From Cyanobium sp. N.Huapi 1H5 (GTDB lineage Bacteria > Cyanobacteriota > Cyanobacteriia > PCC-6307 > Cyanobiaceae): a DNA stretch of 64,000 bases. Each line of letters begins with the position of its first letter. The first letter of the stretch is position 1. The notes below the pieces were generated by a model, which saw only the letters and a program-made list of their open reading frames with translations, ran no database searches and had not been told where the DNA came from. Below are positions 55,641 to 64,000 of the stretch, piece by piece. Made by a program: the position numbers and the translations under genes. The stretch spans positions 620,001 to 684,000 of the forward strand of contig NZ_JAGQBH010000001.1 in the NCBI RefSeq assembly GCF_024345535.1. The letters run 5' to 3'.

Positions 55641-56474
55641 ATGTGCCGGTTGCCCTGTGCCGGTTTGTCCCCCTCCGATTGCGTCGCCTCCTGGCAGTCG
55701 ATCGACCCCCGCCGCCCGGACCAGGTGCCGCTGCGCTGCTGGTGGGCCCGACCCGCTGACGGGCCGCCCCGGGCCGGGGTGCTGGTGCTGCCGGAGGTGT
55801 TCGGACTCAATGGCTGGATCCGGGGCGTGACGGAGCGGCTGGCGGCGGCGGGCTACGCGGCGCTGGCGGTGCCCCTGTTCGCCCGCACCGCCCCCGATCT
55901 CGAGCTGGACTACGGCCCCGATGCGCTGGCCCTCGGGCGCAGCCACAAGGAGCGCACCCGCACCGACCAGCTGCTCGCCGATGTGGGCCTGGCCGCCGAC
56001 TGGCTGCAGGAGCAGCTGCCCCCCGAAGCCGCCGCGCCGGGCCTGGGGTGCGTGGGGTTCTGCTTCGGCGGCCACGTCGCCCTGCTGGCGGCCAGCCTCC
56101 CGGCCGTGGCCGCCACGGTGGATTTCTACGGGGCCGGCGTCGCTTCGGGCCGCCCCGGTGGTGGCCCCCCCAGCCTTGAGCTGGTGCCGACGATCGGCGG
56201 CACCCTGCTGTGCATCTGCGGCAAGGAGGATCCCCTGATCCCGGCGGCTGACGTGGCGGCGATCGAAACGGCCCTGGCCGCGGCCAATGCCGCCGGCTCC
56301 GCGGCCACGCCGGCCGGGCGGCTCCACCGGCTGGTGGTGCTGGAGGGGGGGCACGGCTTCATGTGCGCGGCCCGCTCCGATTACCACCCCGCTTCGGCGG
56401 CGGCCGGCTGGTCGCTGCTGCTGGACACGTTCGAGCGGCAGCTGGGGCCGGAAACGCACTTGGCGGGAGGCTGA
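55641..56474 (+). CDS. dienelactone hydrolase family protein
   Basis: This 277-residue alpha/beta hydrolase has the DLH catalytic triad C141 (GFCFGGH), D197 (CGKEDPLIP) and H238 (EGGHGFMC), with E52 in VLPEVFGLN as in dienelactone hydrolase. Natural substrates in cyanobacteria are not known. It is divergent from the GntR gene with an 80-base shared gap. The ATG at 55641 gives a short leader before the core; a later start is possible. Confidence 0.88.
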   Translation: MCRLPCAGLSPSDCVASWQSIDPRRPDQVPLRCWWARPADGPPRAGVLVLPEVFGLNGWIRGVTERLAAAGYAALAVPLFARTAPDLELDYGPDALALGRSHKERTRTDQLLADVGLAADWLQEQLPPEAAAPGLGCVGFCFGGHVALLAASLPAVAATVDFYGAGVASGRPGGGPPSLELVPTIGGTLLCICGKEDPLIPAADVAAIETALAAANAAGSAATPAGRLHRLVVLEGGHGFMCAARSDYHPASAAAGWSLLLDTFERQLGPETHLAGG

Positions 56475-56481
56475 ATCGGGC

Positions 56482-57063
56482 TCAGCCGGCTGCGGCGGCT
56501 GCCGTCTTGCCCGCCGCCTGCTTGCGGGGGCTCAGGAACATGATCATGTTGCGGCCTTCCCGCTTGGGGGGCTGCTGGATCTCGGCGTTCTCCTCGAGGT
56601 CCTTGGCCATGCGGTAGAGCAGCTGCTCGGCCAGGGCCGTGTGCTGGATCTCCCGGCCCCGGAAGATCACCGTGCACTTCACCTTGTCGCCGGACTTGAG
56701 GAAGCGCACCGCCTGACCGATGCGCACCTGATAGTCATGCGAATCGATCTTGTAGCGCATCTTGACTTCCTTGACTTCGGTCTGGTGCGACTTCTTCTTG
56801 GCCTCCTTGGCCTTTTTCTCCTGCTCGAACTTGTATTTGCCGTAATCCATGATCCGGCAGACCGGCGGATCGGCCTTCTCGCTCACCAGAACCAGATCCA
56901 GCTCCCGGTCGCGGGCGACATCGAGCGCCGCCTCTCGGGTGATGACTCCCAGTTGACTGCCGTCCGCATCCACCACACGAAGGTTGGGGTAGCTGATGCG
57001 GTCGTTGATGTTGGGCAGCTCCCGCACGGGAGCACGGCGATCAAAACGGGGACGGGGAGGCAT
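56482..57063 (-). CDS. infC: translation initiation factor IF-3
   Basis: IF-3 binds the 30S subunit and checks start-codon selection. The N-terminal domain shows [23 protein letters not shown] and [36 protein letters not shown]; the linker is Lys-rich. The C-terminal domain has [25 protein letters not shown] and a [13 protein letters not shown] end. The length of 193 residues is normal. The ATG is at 57063. miaA lies 20 bases upstream on the same strand, so they may be co-transcribed. Confidence 0.96.
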   Translation of the reverse strand: MPPRPRFDRRAPVRELPNINDRISYPNLRVVDADGSQLGVITREAALDVARDRELDLVLVSEKADPPVCRIMDYGKYKFEQEKKAKEAKKKSHQTEVKEVKMRYKIDSHDYQVRIGQAVRFLKSGDKVKCTVIFRGREIQHTALAEQLLYRMAKDLEENAEIQQPPKREGRNMIMFLSPRKQAAGKTAAAAAG

Positions 57064-57083
57064 TCACAGGGGCGGTTAGTCCT

Positions 57084-58043
57084 TCACCATAAACCGCCCT
57101 TGGTCGCCCCCAGCGCACGCTGAAGCACATCCGCCTCCGAAGCCGCGGCCGTGGCGGCGTCCGTCAGCCAGAGGGGACGGTGCTGGCGCCGGAACCAGGT
57201 GCGCTGGCGCTTGGCGTACTGCCGGGTTCGCCGCTCCGTCAGGGCGACGGCGGCGTCGGGCTCCAGTTCACCCCGCAGCAGCCGGGCGGCCTCGCCGTAG
57301 CCGATCGTTTCCAGCAGCGGGCAGCCGGCCCCGAATCGCTCGATCAGCTGCGCCGTCTCCTCCACCAGGCCGTCGGCGTACAGGGCGGCGGTGCGGCGCC
57401 GGATGCGCTGGTGCAGATCGGCCGGATCCAGGCCCAGCTCCAGCACCCGCCAGGGGGGAGGGGACTGGCCCTGCTGGGCGGACAGGGGCCTGCCGGTGGC
57501 GTAGAGCACCTCCAGGGCCCGGCTGGTGCGGACCGCATCCGCCGCGGCGATGCGACCGGCCGCCGCCGGATCCGCCTGGCGCAGCATCTGGTGGCAGAAC
57601 GGCTGCCCCAGGGCGGCGAACTGATCCCTCAGGGCCGGCTGGGGCGGCACCGCCGGCGGCCGCAGGCCCGCCAGCAGGGCCTTGAGGTAGAGCCCGCTGC
57701 CCCCCACCAGCAGGGCCACACCGCGGCGGCGATGCTCGGCTTCGATGGCGGCGGTGGCCAGGGCCGTGAACTCCTGCAGGGTGAGGGGCCGGTCGGGGTC
57801 ACTCAGATCCAGCAGCTCGTGCCGCACCCGGGCCCGCTGCTCGGGGCTGGGCTTGGCCGTGCCCACGTCCATGTGGCGGTACATCTGGCGGGAATCCACC
57901 GAGAGCACGGCCACGTCGAGGGCTTCGGCCAGCTCGATCGCCAGGGCGGTCTTGCCGCTGGCCGTCGGGCCCAGCAGGGCGATCACCAGGGGGAGATCAG
58001 CGCCGGATTCGGCGCCCGGTTCGGCTCCGGGGAGGGGCGCCAC
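57084..58043 (-). CDS. miaA: tRNA dimethylallyltransferase
   Basis: MiaA isoprenylates adenosine 37 of tRNAs reading UNN codons. The P-loop is [19 protein letters not shown], followed by [24 protein letters not shown] and [18 protein letters not shown]. The C-terminal GYGEA and [16 protein letters not shown] blocks are typical. No ATG is in the right place; a GTG at 58043 gives 319 residues with a short Pro/Gly/Ala leader. Longer starts extend into the gyrB promoter region and are less likely. It is divergent from gyrB. Confidence 0.93.
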   Translation of the reverse strand: MAPLPGAEPGAESGADLPLVIALLGPTASGKTALAIELAEALDVAVLSVDSRQMYRHMDVGTAKPSPEQRARVRHELLDLSDPDRPLTLQEFTALATAAIEAEHRRRGVALLVGGSGLYLKALLAGLRPPAVPPQPALRDQFAALGQPFCHQMLRQADPAAAGRIAAADAVRTSRALEVLYATGRPLSAQQGQSPPPWRVLELGLDPADLHQRIRRRTAALYADGLVEETAQLIERFGAGCPLLETIGYGEAARLLRGELEPDAAVALTERRTRQYAKRQRTWFRRQHRPLWLTDAATAAASEADVLQRALGATKGGLW

Positions 58044-58148
58044 GGGGGTCGGGAGCGGCGGCCGCAGGCCGGGCGCGACAGGGGAATCTCGCCATCCTGC
58101 CGGAGGGGGACGCAGGCGGCGGTTGCACCCCCGATCCAAATCGGTTCT

Positions 58149-58162
58149 CAGAGGCGCCTCTG
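58149..58162. promoter_or_regulatory. 14-base perfect palindrome upstream of gyrB
   Basis: The sequence CAGAGGCGCCTCTG is its own reverse complement and lies 131 bases before the gyrB ATG, in the 249-base gap with divergent miaA. A TAGATT that could be a -10 box lies about 20 bases further toward gyrB. A regulatory role is only a suggestion. Confidence 0.3.
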
Positions 58163-58292
58163 GGGCTCTCCGGGGCGGCGGTGGTAGATTGACCTTTGCG
58201 CAGCGTCCTTTCGAAGCCGCTTCGCCCCATTGCCGCCCCACCGCCCCTGGGATTCGCCGCCCTTGTCAGCCCCCTGGGGAGCCCTTTTCTGA

Positions 58293-60250
<1,958 letters not shown>

Positions 60251-60251
<1 letters not shown>

Positions 60252-60586
60252 TGCGGCCGCGTCCTGCGATGCCTCTGCCGGCCTGGCGCTGGGCCGCCCT
60301 TCTGGGCTTCGCCTTGATGGCCCCCGCCGCCCTGCCCGCCGGCGGCGGCGAGCGGCGCCTGCCGGAGGTGCGGCGGCGGGAACGCCAGGCCGAGCCCCTG
60401 ATCAGCAGCGGCAGCCTCGGGCTCCATTGCGCCCCCCGCTGCCAGGCGCCGGTGCTGGTGCGCCTGGAAACCGGCGCCCCGCTGCGGGTGCTGCGCGAAT
60501 GGCTGGAGCCCGGCGGCCGGCGCTGGCTGCGGGTGGAGGCCCCCACCGCCGACGGCCGGGCCAGCCGTGGCTGGCTGCCCGGCTGA
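60251..60586 (+). CDS. small exported protein with SH3-like domain
   Basis: The 111-residue protein has an N-terminal signal-like segment (PAWRWAALLGFALMAPAALP) that should send it out of the cytoplasm. The rest looks like a bacterial SH3 domain with paired cysteines: GSLGLHCAPRCQAPVLVRLE, then GAPLRVLREWLEPGGRRWLR and a GWLPG end. Its ATG overlaps the gyrB stop. The link to gyrB is probably only transcriptional. Function unknown. Confidence 0.7.
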
Positions 60587-60614
60587 CTGCTGACGCCATC
60601 GGTGCCCCGCCGAC

Positions 60615-61094
60615 TCAGGCCGCCAGCGCTTTCTCGATAGCGGCGGTCAGTTCGGCCCCGTCCGGCTCCACGGCGCTCTTGAAGCGGGCCACCACGGTGC
60701 CGTCCTTGCCGATCAGGAACTTCTCGAAGTTCCAGGCCACGTCGCCGGCGGGTTCGGCCTGGGTGAGGGTGTCGTAGGGGGCCGTCTTGGAACCGGTGGC
60801 GTGCACCTTGTCGAACAGCTCGAAGCCGACGCCGTAGGTGGTGGAGCAGAACTGCTGGATCTCCTCGAGGGTCCCCGGCTCCTGGGCGCCGAAGTCGTTG
60901 CAGGGGAAGCCGAGCACGGCCAAGCCCTGGGGGCCGAAGCGGTCCTGGAGGGCCTGCAGGCCGGCGTACTGGCGGGTGAAGCCGCAGCGGCTGGCCACGT
61001 TGACGATCAGCAGCACCTGGCCGGCCCACTCTCCGAGCCGGCGCTCCTGGCCGGTGGCGGTGCGCACCACCACGTCGCTCACGTTCACGGCCAT
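60615..61094 (-). CDS. glutathione peroxidase-like thiol peroxidase
   Basis: This 159-residue protein has the GPx fold with a cysteine at the active site (C37 in VNVASRCGFTRQY), the glutamine in FPCNDFGAQEPG and the tryptophan in VAWNFEKFLIGKDG. Cyanobacterial members reduce lipid and other hydroperoxides, often with NADPH or thioredoxin as donor. The second conserved cysteine (EIQQFCSTTYG) is present. The ATG at 61094 gives MAVNVSDVVV; the frame is open upstream but crosses the mgtE start region. Confidence 0.92.
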   Translation of the reverse strand: MAVNVSDVVVRTATGQERRLGEWAGQVLLIVNVASRCGFTRQYAGLQALQDRFGPQGLAVLGFPCNDFGAQEPGTLEEIQQFCSTTYGVGFELFDKVHATGSKTAPYDTLTQAEPAGDVAWNFEKFLIGKDGTVVARFKSAVEPDGAELTAAIEKALAA

Positions 61095-61173
61095 GGGTTC
61101 CTGGGGAGGGGAGAACGCCGCGGACCCTAGCGGCTCAGCCCATACACTCGTACCCACCGGCATCCGAGAAGCG

Positions 61174-62550
61174 ATGGCTGAGGCCTCCGCCGTCGCCGAG
61201 GTGGTGGCCCGCCAGCTGGAGGGTCTGCTGCAGGCGGGCAACTACGACGGCGCCAAACTGCTGCTGCAACCCGTGCAGCCGGTGGATTCCGCCGAGGCGA
61301 TCGGCACCCTGCCGCGCACGCTGCAGGCGCTCGCCTTCCGGCTGCTGCCCAAGAACGAGGCCATTGAGGTCTACGAATACCTCGACGGATCGGTGCAGCA
61401 GAGCCTGCTGGAGCGGCTGCGTTCCGGCGAGGTGCTGGAGCTGGTGGAAGAGATGTCGCCGGACGACCGGGTGCGGCTCTTCGATGAACTGCCCGCCAAG
61501 GTGGTGCGGCGGCTGCTGTCGGAGCTGAGCCCGGCGGAGCGGCGGGTCACCGCCCAGATGCTCGGCTACGAGGCCGAGACCGCCGGTCGCCTGATGACGA
61601 CCGAGTTCATCGATCTCAAGGAATTCCACAGCGCCCAGCAGGCCCTGGACATCGTGCGTCGCCGGGCCCGGGACACCGAGACGATCTACAGCCTCTACGT
61701 GACCGATGCCTCCCGGCACCTCAGCGGCATGCTGTCGCTGCGGGATCTGGTCACGGCCGATCCGGAGGACCGGCTCGGGGACGTGATGACCCGGGAGGTG
61801 ATGAGCGTCACCACCGACACCGACCAGGAGGAGGTGGCCCGGGTGATCCAGCGCTACGACTTCCTGGCCGTGCCGGTGGTGGACCGGGAGCAGAGGCTGG
61901 TGGGCATCGTCACCGTCGACGACGTCATCGACGTCATCCAGCAGGAGGCCACCCGGGACCTGTACGCGGCCGGCGCCGTGCAGGCCGGTGACGAGGACGA
62001 CTACTTCCGCAGCAACCTGTTCACCGTGGCCCGGCGCCGGGTGGTGTGGCTGCTGGTGCTGCTGGTGGCCAACACCGGCACCTCGGCGGTGATCGCCTCC
62101 GAGCAGTTGGTGCTGAAGCAGGTGGTGCTCCTGGCGGCCTTCATCCCGCTGCTGATCGGCACCGGCGGCAACGTGGGCGCCCAGAGCTCCACCGTGGTCA
62201 TCCGGGGTCTGAGCACCCAGCGGCTGCAGTCCCTGGGCCCGTGGCGCACCATCGGCCGGGAGCTGGTCGCCGGGGCGCTGCTGGGCGGGCTGCTGGCGGT
62301 GGTGGTGGTGCCCTGGGCCTGGACCATGGGCGGCAGCCCGCTGGTGGCCGCCTCGGCGGGCATCAGCCTGGTGGCCATCACCACCCTGGCCGCCACGGCG
62401 GGCGCGGCCCTGCCCCTGCTGTTCTCAAGCCTGGGCCTGGACCCGGCCCTGATGTCGGCCCCGTTCATCACCACGGCCACCGACGTGGCCGGCGTTTTCA
62501 TCTACCTCAAGACCGCCCAGCTGCTCCTGCCCCGGCTCGGCACCGGCTGA
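61174..62550 (+). CDS. mgtE: magnesium transporter MgtE
   Basis: MgtE is a Mg2+ channel gated by cytoplasmic magnesium. The N-domain (about residues 1-135) has ALAFRLLPKNEAIEVYEYLD and MSPDDRVRLFDELPAKV, followed by a CBS pair (FHSAQQALDIVRRRARD; LGDVMTREVMSVTTDTDQEE; AVPVVDREQRLVGIVTVDDV). The membrane part has five helices and the GGNVGAQSSTVVIRGL filter motif. The length is 458 residues. The ATG at 61174 is divergent from the peroxidase with an 79-base gap. Confidence 0.96.
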   Translation: MAEASAVAEVVARQLEGLLQAGNYDGAKLLLQPVQPVDSAEAIGTLPRTLQALAFRLLPKNEAIEVYEYLDGSVQQSLLERLRSGEVLELVEEMSPDDRVRLFDELPAKVVRRLLSELSPAERRVTAQMLGYEAETAGRLMTTEFIDLKEFHSAQQALDIVRRRARDTETIYSLYVTDASRHLSGMLSLRDLVTADPEDRLGDVMTREVMSVTTDTDQEEVARVIQRYDFLAVPVVDREQRLVGIVTVDDVIDVIQQEATRDLYAAGAVQAGDEDDYFRSNLFTVARRRVVWLLVLLVANTGTSAVIASEQLVLKQVVLLAAFIPLLIGTGGNVGAQSSTVVIRGLSTQRLQSLGPWRTIGRELVAGALLGGLLAVVVVPWAWTMGGSPLVAASAGISLVAITTLAATAGAALPLLFSSLGLDPALMSAPFITTATDVAGVFIYLKTAQLLLPRLGTG

Positions 62551-62584
62551 CGCGGGCCCTCCCGTTTCTGAGAGGAGTTCACAC

Positions 62585-62615
62585 TTCGTGATGTTACGCT
62601 TTACAGACAGTTATG
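62585..62615 (+). promoter_or_regulatory. A/T-rich promoter-like patch before the sigma factor gene
   Basis: In otherwise GC-rich sequence this stretch (around TTCGTGATGTTACGCTTTAC) is rich in A and T and includes TTACGCT and TTATGGAT, which could be -10 elements for the downstream sigma factor. No clear -35 box pairs with them. Confidence 0.3.
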
Positions 62616-62625
62616 GATCGGATCC

Positions 62626-63696
62626 ATGGTCGTCGCCCTCGCCTTCGCCCAGCCCTCGACCTCCGACGCGGTCCACGTGGCCGAGACTCTCCAGGTGTCC
62701 GACACGGTCCAGACCGTGGTCCGCGCCTCCCCCGGCCGCTCCATGCCGCCGGTGGACGGCGACCTGGTCCGCTCCTACCTGCGGGACATCGGCCGCGTGC
62801 CGTTGCTCAGCCATGAGCAGGAGATCACCCTGGGCCGCCAGGTGCAGGAGCTGATGGCCCTCGAGGAGATGCGCGAGGAGCTGAAGATGCGCGCCGGCGG
62901 CACCGATCCCAGCCAGCAGGAGCTGGCGGCGGCGGCGGGTCTGCGGCCGGAGGTGCTGCGCAAGCGCCTGCACGCCGGCCGCCGCGCCAAGGAGCGCATG
63001 GTGGCCGCCAACCTGCGCCTGGTGGTGAGTGTGGCCAAGAAGTACACCAAGCGGAACATGGAACTCCTGGACCTGATCCAGGAGGGCACCATCGGCCTGG
63101 TGCGGGGTGTCGAGAAGTTCGATCCCACCCGCGGCTACAAGTTCTCCACCTACGCCTACTGGTGGATCCGCCAGGGCATCACCCGGGCGATCGCCGAGAA
63201 GAGCCGCACGATCCGCCTGCCGATCCACATCACCGAAACCCTCAACAAGCTCAAGAAGGGCCAGCGGGAACTGAGCCAGGAGCTGGGTCGCACCCCCACC
63301 CTGAGCGAACTGGCGGTGGCGGTGGAACTGCCCGAGGAGGAGGTGAAGGATCTGCTCTGCCGCGCCCGCCAGCCGGTGAGCCTGGAGACCAAGGTGGGCG
63401 ACGGAGAGGACACCGAGCTGCTGGATCTGCTGGCCGGCGACGACCTGCTGCCCGCCGATCTGGTGGACGGCGAATGCCTCAAGGGGGACCTGCGGGCCCT
63501 GCTGGAGCAGCTGCCGGAGCTGCAGGGTCGGGTGCTGAAGATGCGCTACGGCATCGATGGGGAGGAGCCGATGAGCCTCACCGGCATCGGCCGCATCCTG
63601 GGCATCAGCCGCGACCGGGTGCGCAACCTGGAGCGTGACGGCCTGGCGGGTCTGCGCCGCCTCAGCGACGCCGTCGAGGCCTACGTGGCCATCTGA
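62626..63696 (+). CDS. RNA polymerase group 2 sigma-70 factor
   Basis: This 356-residue sigma factor belongs to the cyanobacterial group 2 (SigB/C/D/E type). Region 1.2 begins [20 protein letters not shown], region 2 has [21 protein letters not shown] and the [18 protein letters not shown] -10 binding helix, and region 4.2 has [20 protein letters not shown]. The first 40 residues are variable. No long region 1.1 is present, which separates it from the primary factor. Such factors respond to light, carbon or stress. It is preceded by a 75-base A/T-richer gap. Confidence 0.93.
   Translation: MVVALAFAQPSTSDAVHVAETLQVSDTVQTVVRASPGRSMPPVDGDLVRSYLRDIGRVPLLSHEQEITLGRQVQELMALEEMREELKMRAGGTDPSQQELAAAAGLRPEVLRKRLHAGRRAKERMVAANLRLVVSVAKKYTKRNMELLDLIQEGTIGLVRGVEKFDPTRGYKFSTYAYWWIRQGITRAIAEKSRTIRLPIHITETLNKLKKGQRELSQELGRTPTLSELAVAVELPEEEVKDLLCRARQPVSLETKVGDGEDTELLDLLAGDDLLPADLVDGECLKGDLRALLEQLPELQGRVLKMRYGIDGEEPMSLTGIGRILGISRDRVRNLERDGLAGLRRLSDAVEAYVAI
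63187..63194. repeat. HIP1 octamer GCGATCGC
   Basis: This is a copy of the HIP1 palindrome, located inside the sigma factor gene. Confidence 0.7.
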
Positions 63697-63752
63697 CCTC
63701 CTTCAGAGCGCACCGTTTGCGAGGCTTGGAACCGCACGCACCTCCTCCTCCC

Positions 63753-64000
63753 ATGGCCGGCATGCCCCCCGCAGCCTCGGAGGACCCGACGATGGAGGTG
63801 ATCAGTCTCTTTCCCCGCTACCTGCTCCAGGGCCATCTGGGCCCCTCCCAGCTGGCCGATCTGCAGGCCATGGCCCGGGCGGTGCTGGCGGCGCCTGAAC
63901 GCAGCCCCGATGCCTCGGTCAAGCTGGCCGGCCAGCTGACCCAGCAGCGGGAACTCGGTCCCGACCACCCCGCCGCCGCCGAGCTCTGCCGTTCGGTGAT
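63753..64000 (+). CDS. unidentified protein, 3' end cut by window
   Basis: About 82 residues are visible from the ATG at 63753, with a second possible start at 63792 (MEVISLFPRYLLQGHL). The pattern of a LFP motif followed by SPDASVKLAGQLTQQRELGP resembles cyanobacterial proteins annotated as TIGR02466-type putative 2-oxoglutarate/Fe(II) oxygenases, but the catalytic part is beyond the window. It follows the sigma factor by 56 bases on the same strand. The assignment is weak. Confidence 0.5.
   Translation, partial: MAGMPPAASEDPTMEVISLFPRYLLQGHLGPSQLADLQAMARAVLAAPERSPDASVKLAGQLTQQRELGPDHPAAAELCRSV

Overview
The window is GC-rich chromosomal DNA of a picocyanobacterium, most likely from the Cyanobium/Synechococcus group. 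The evidence is an intact psbZ (photosystem II), a Ycf23-family gene, the clpX-clpP-tig block, a cobH on the cobalamin route, a group 2 sigma-70 factor of cyanobacterial type, and several HIP1 octamers (GCGATCGC). Nothing points to a plasmid or prophage: there is no integrase, transposase or CRISPR array. About 60 protein genes and one tRNA gene are described.

Region 1 (1-21 kb) is mostly housekeeping. It runs from a truncated dnaX through an LRAT/NC-type gene, clpX, clpP and tig (all minus strand) to asd-dapA-rnj (plus strand), tilS with a small partner gene, ycf23, a four-helix holin-like membrane protein, uvrB and mscL. A signalling/metabolic minus-strand group follows: an EAL phosphodiesterase, a PQQ-type sugar dehydrogenase lipoprotein, a metallo-beta-lactamase/receiver-like/GAF protein and aspartate kinase.

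Region 2 (21-29 kb) holds holA, a one-chain Phd antitoxin-PIN toxin fusion with a paired TGTACA operator in front of it, cobH, mutS, ribH, rfbA, rfbC and psbZ. A 3' fragment of a second psbZ lies between mutS and ribH, which suggests that psbZ was displaced when sugar genes became attached to ribH.

Region 3 (29.1-50.1 kb) is a surface polysaccharide (O-antigen type) cluster. It has a Wzm/Wzt ABC exporter, sugar nucleotide enzymes (two RmlC-type epimerases, a DegT aminotransferase, a zinc-binding sugar C-methyltransferase, two SDR epimerases including GalE), at least five other methyltransferase-like proteins, a phytanoyl-CoA dioxygenase-like enzyme, a WbqC protein, a GNAT acetyltransferase, five glycosyltransferases and a WbaP-like initiating sugar-phosphate transferase. 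Many genes overlap by ATGA or GTGA, so they are probably translated as coupled units. The stretch of about 31-42 kb is visibly richer in A/T than its flanks. dTDP-glucose dehydratase (rfbB) and dTDP-rhamnose reductase (rfbD) are not in the window and must be supplied from elsewhere if dTDP-rhamnose is made.

Region 4 (50.2-64 kb) returns to core genes: tRNA-Gly(GCC), a GNAT gene, secA, cysE with an upstream GntR regulator, a dienelactone hydrolase, infC, miaA, gyrB with a coupled small exported protein, a glutathione peroxidase, mgtE, a group 2 sigma factor and the start of an unidentified gene cut by the window end.

The best candidates for something new are the Phd-PIN fusion with its operator, the psbZ displacement, the EvaD/EvaC/EvaB-like sugar trio inside the polysaccharide cluster, a two-methyltransferase fusion, and the MBL-receiver-GAF protein. 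All functions come from reading motifs; no database search was possible.
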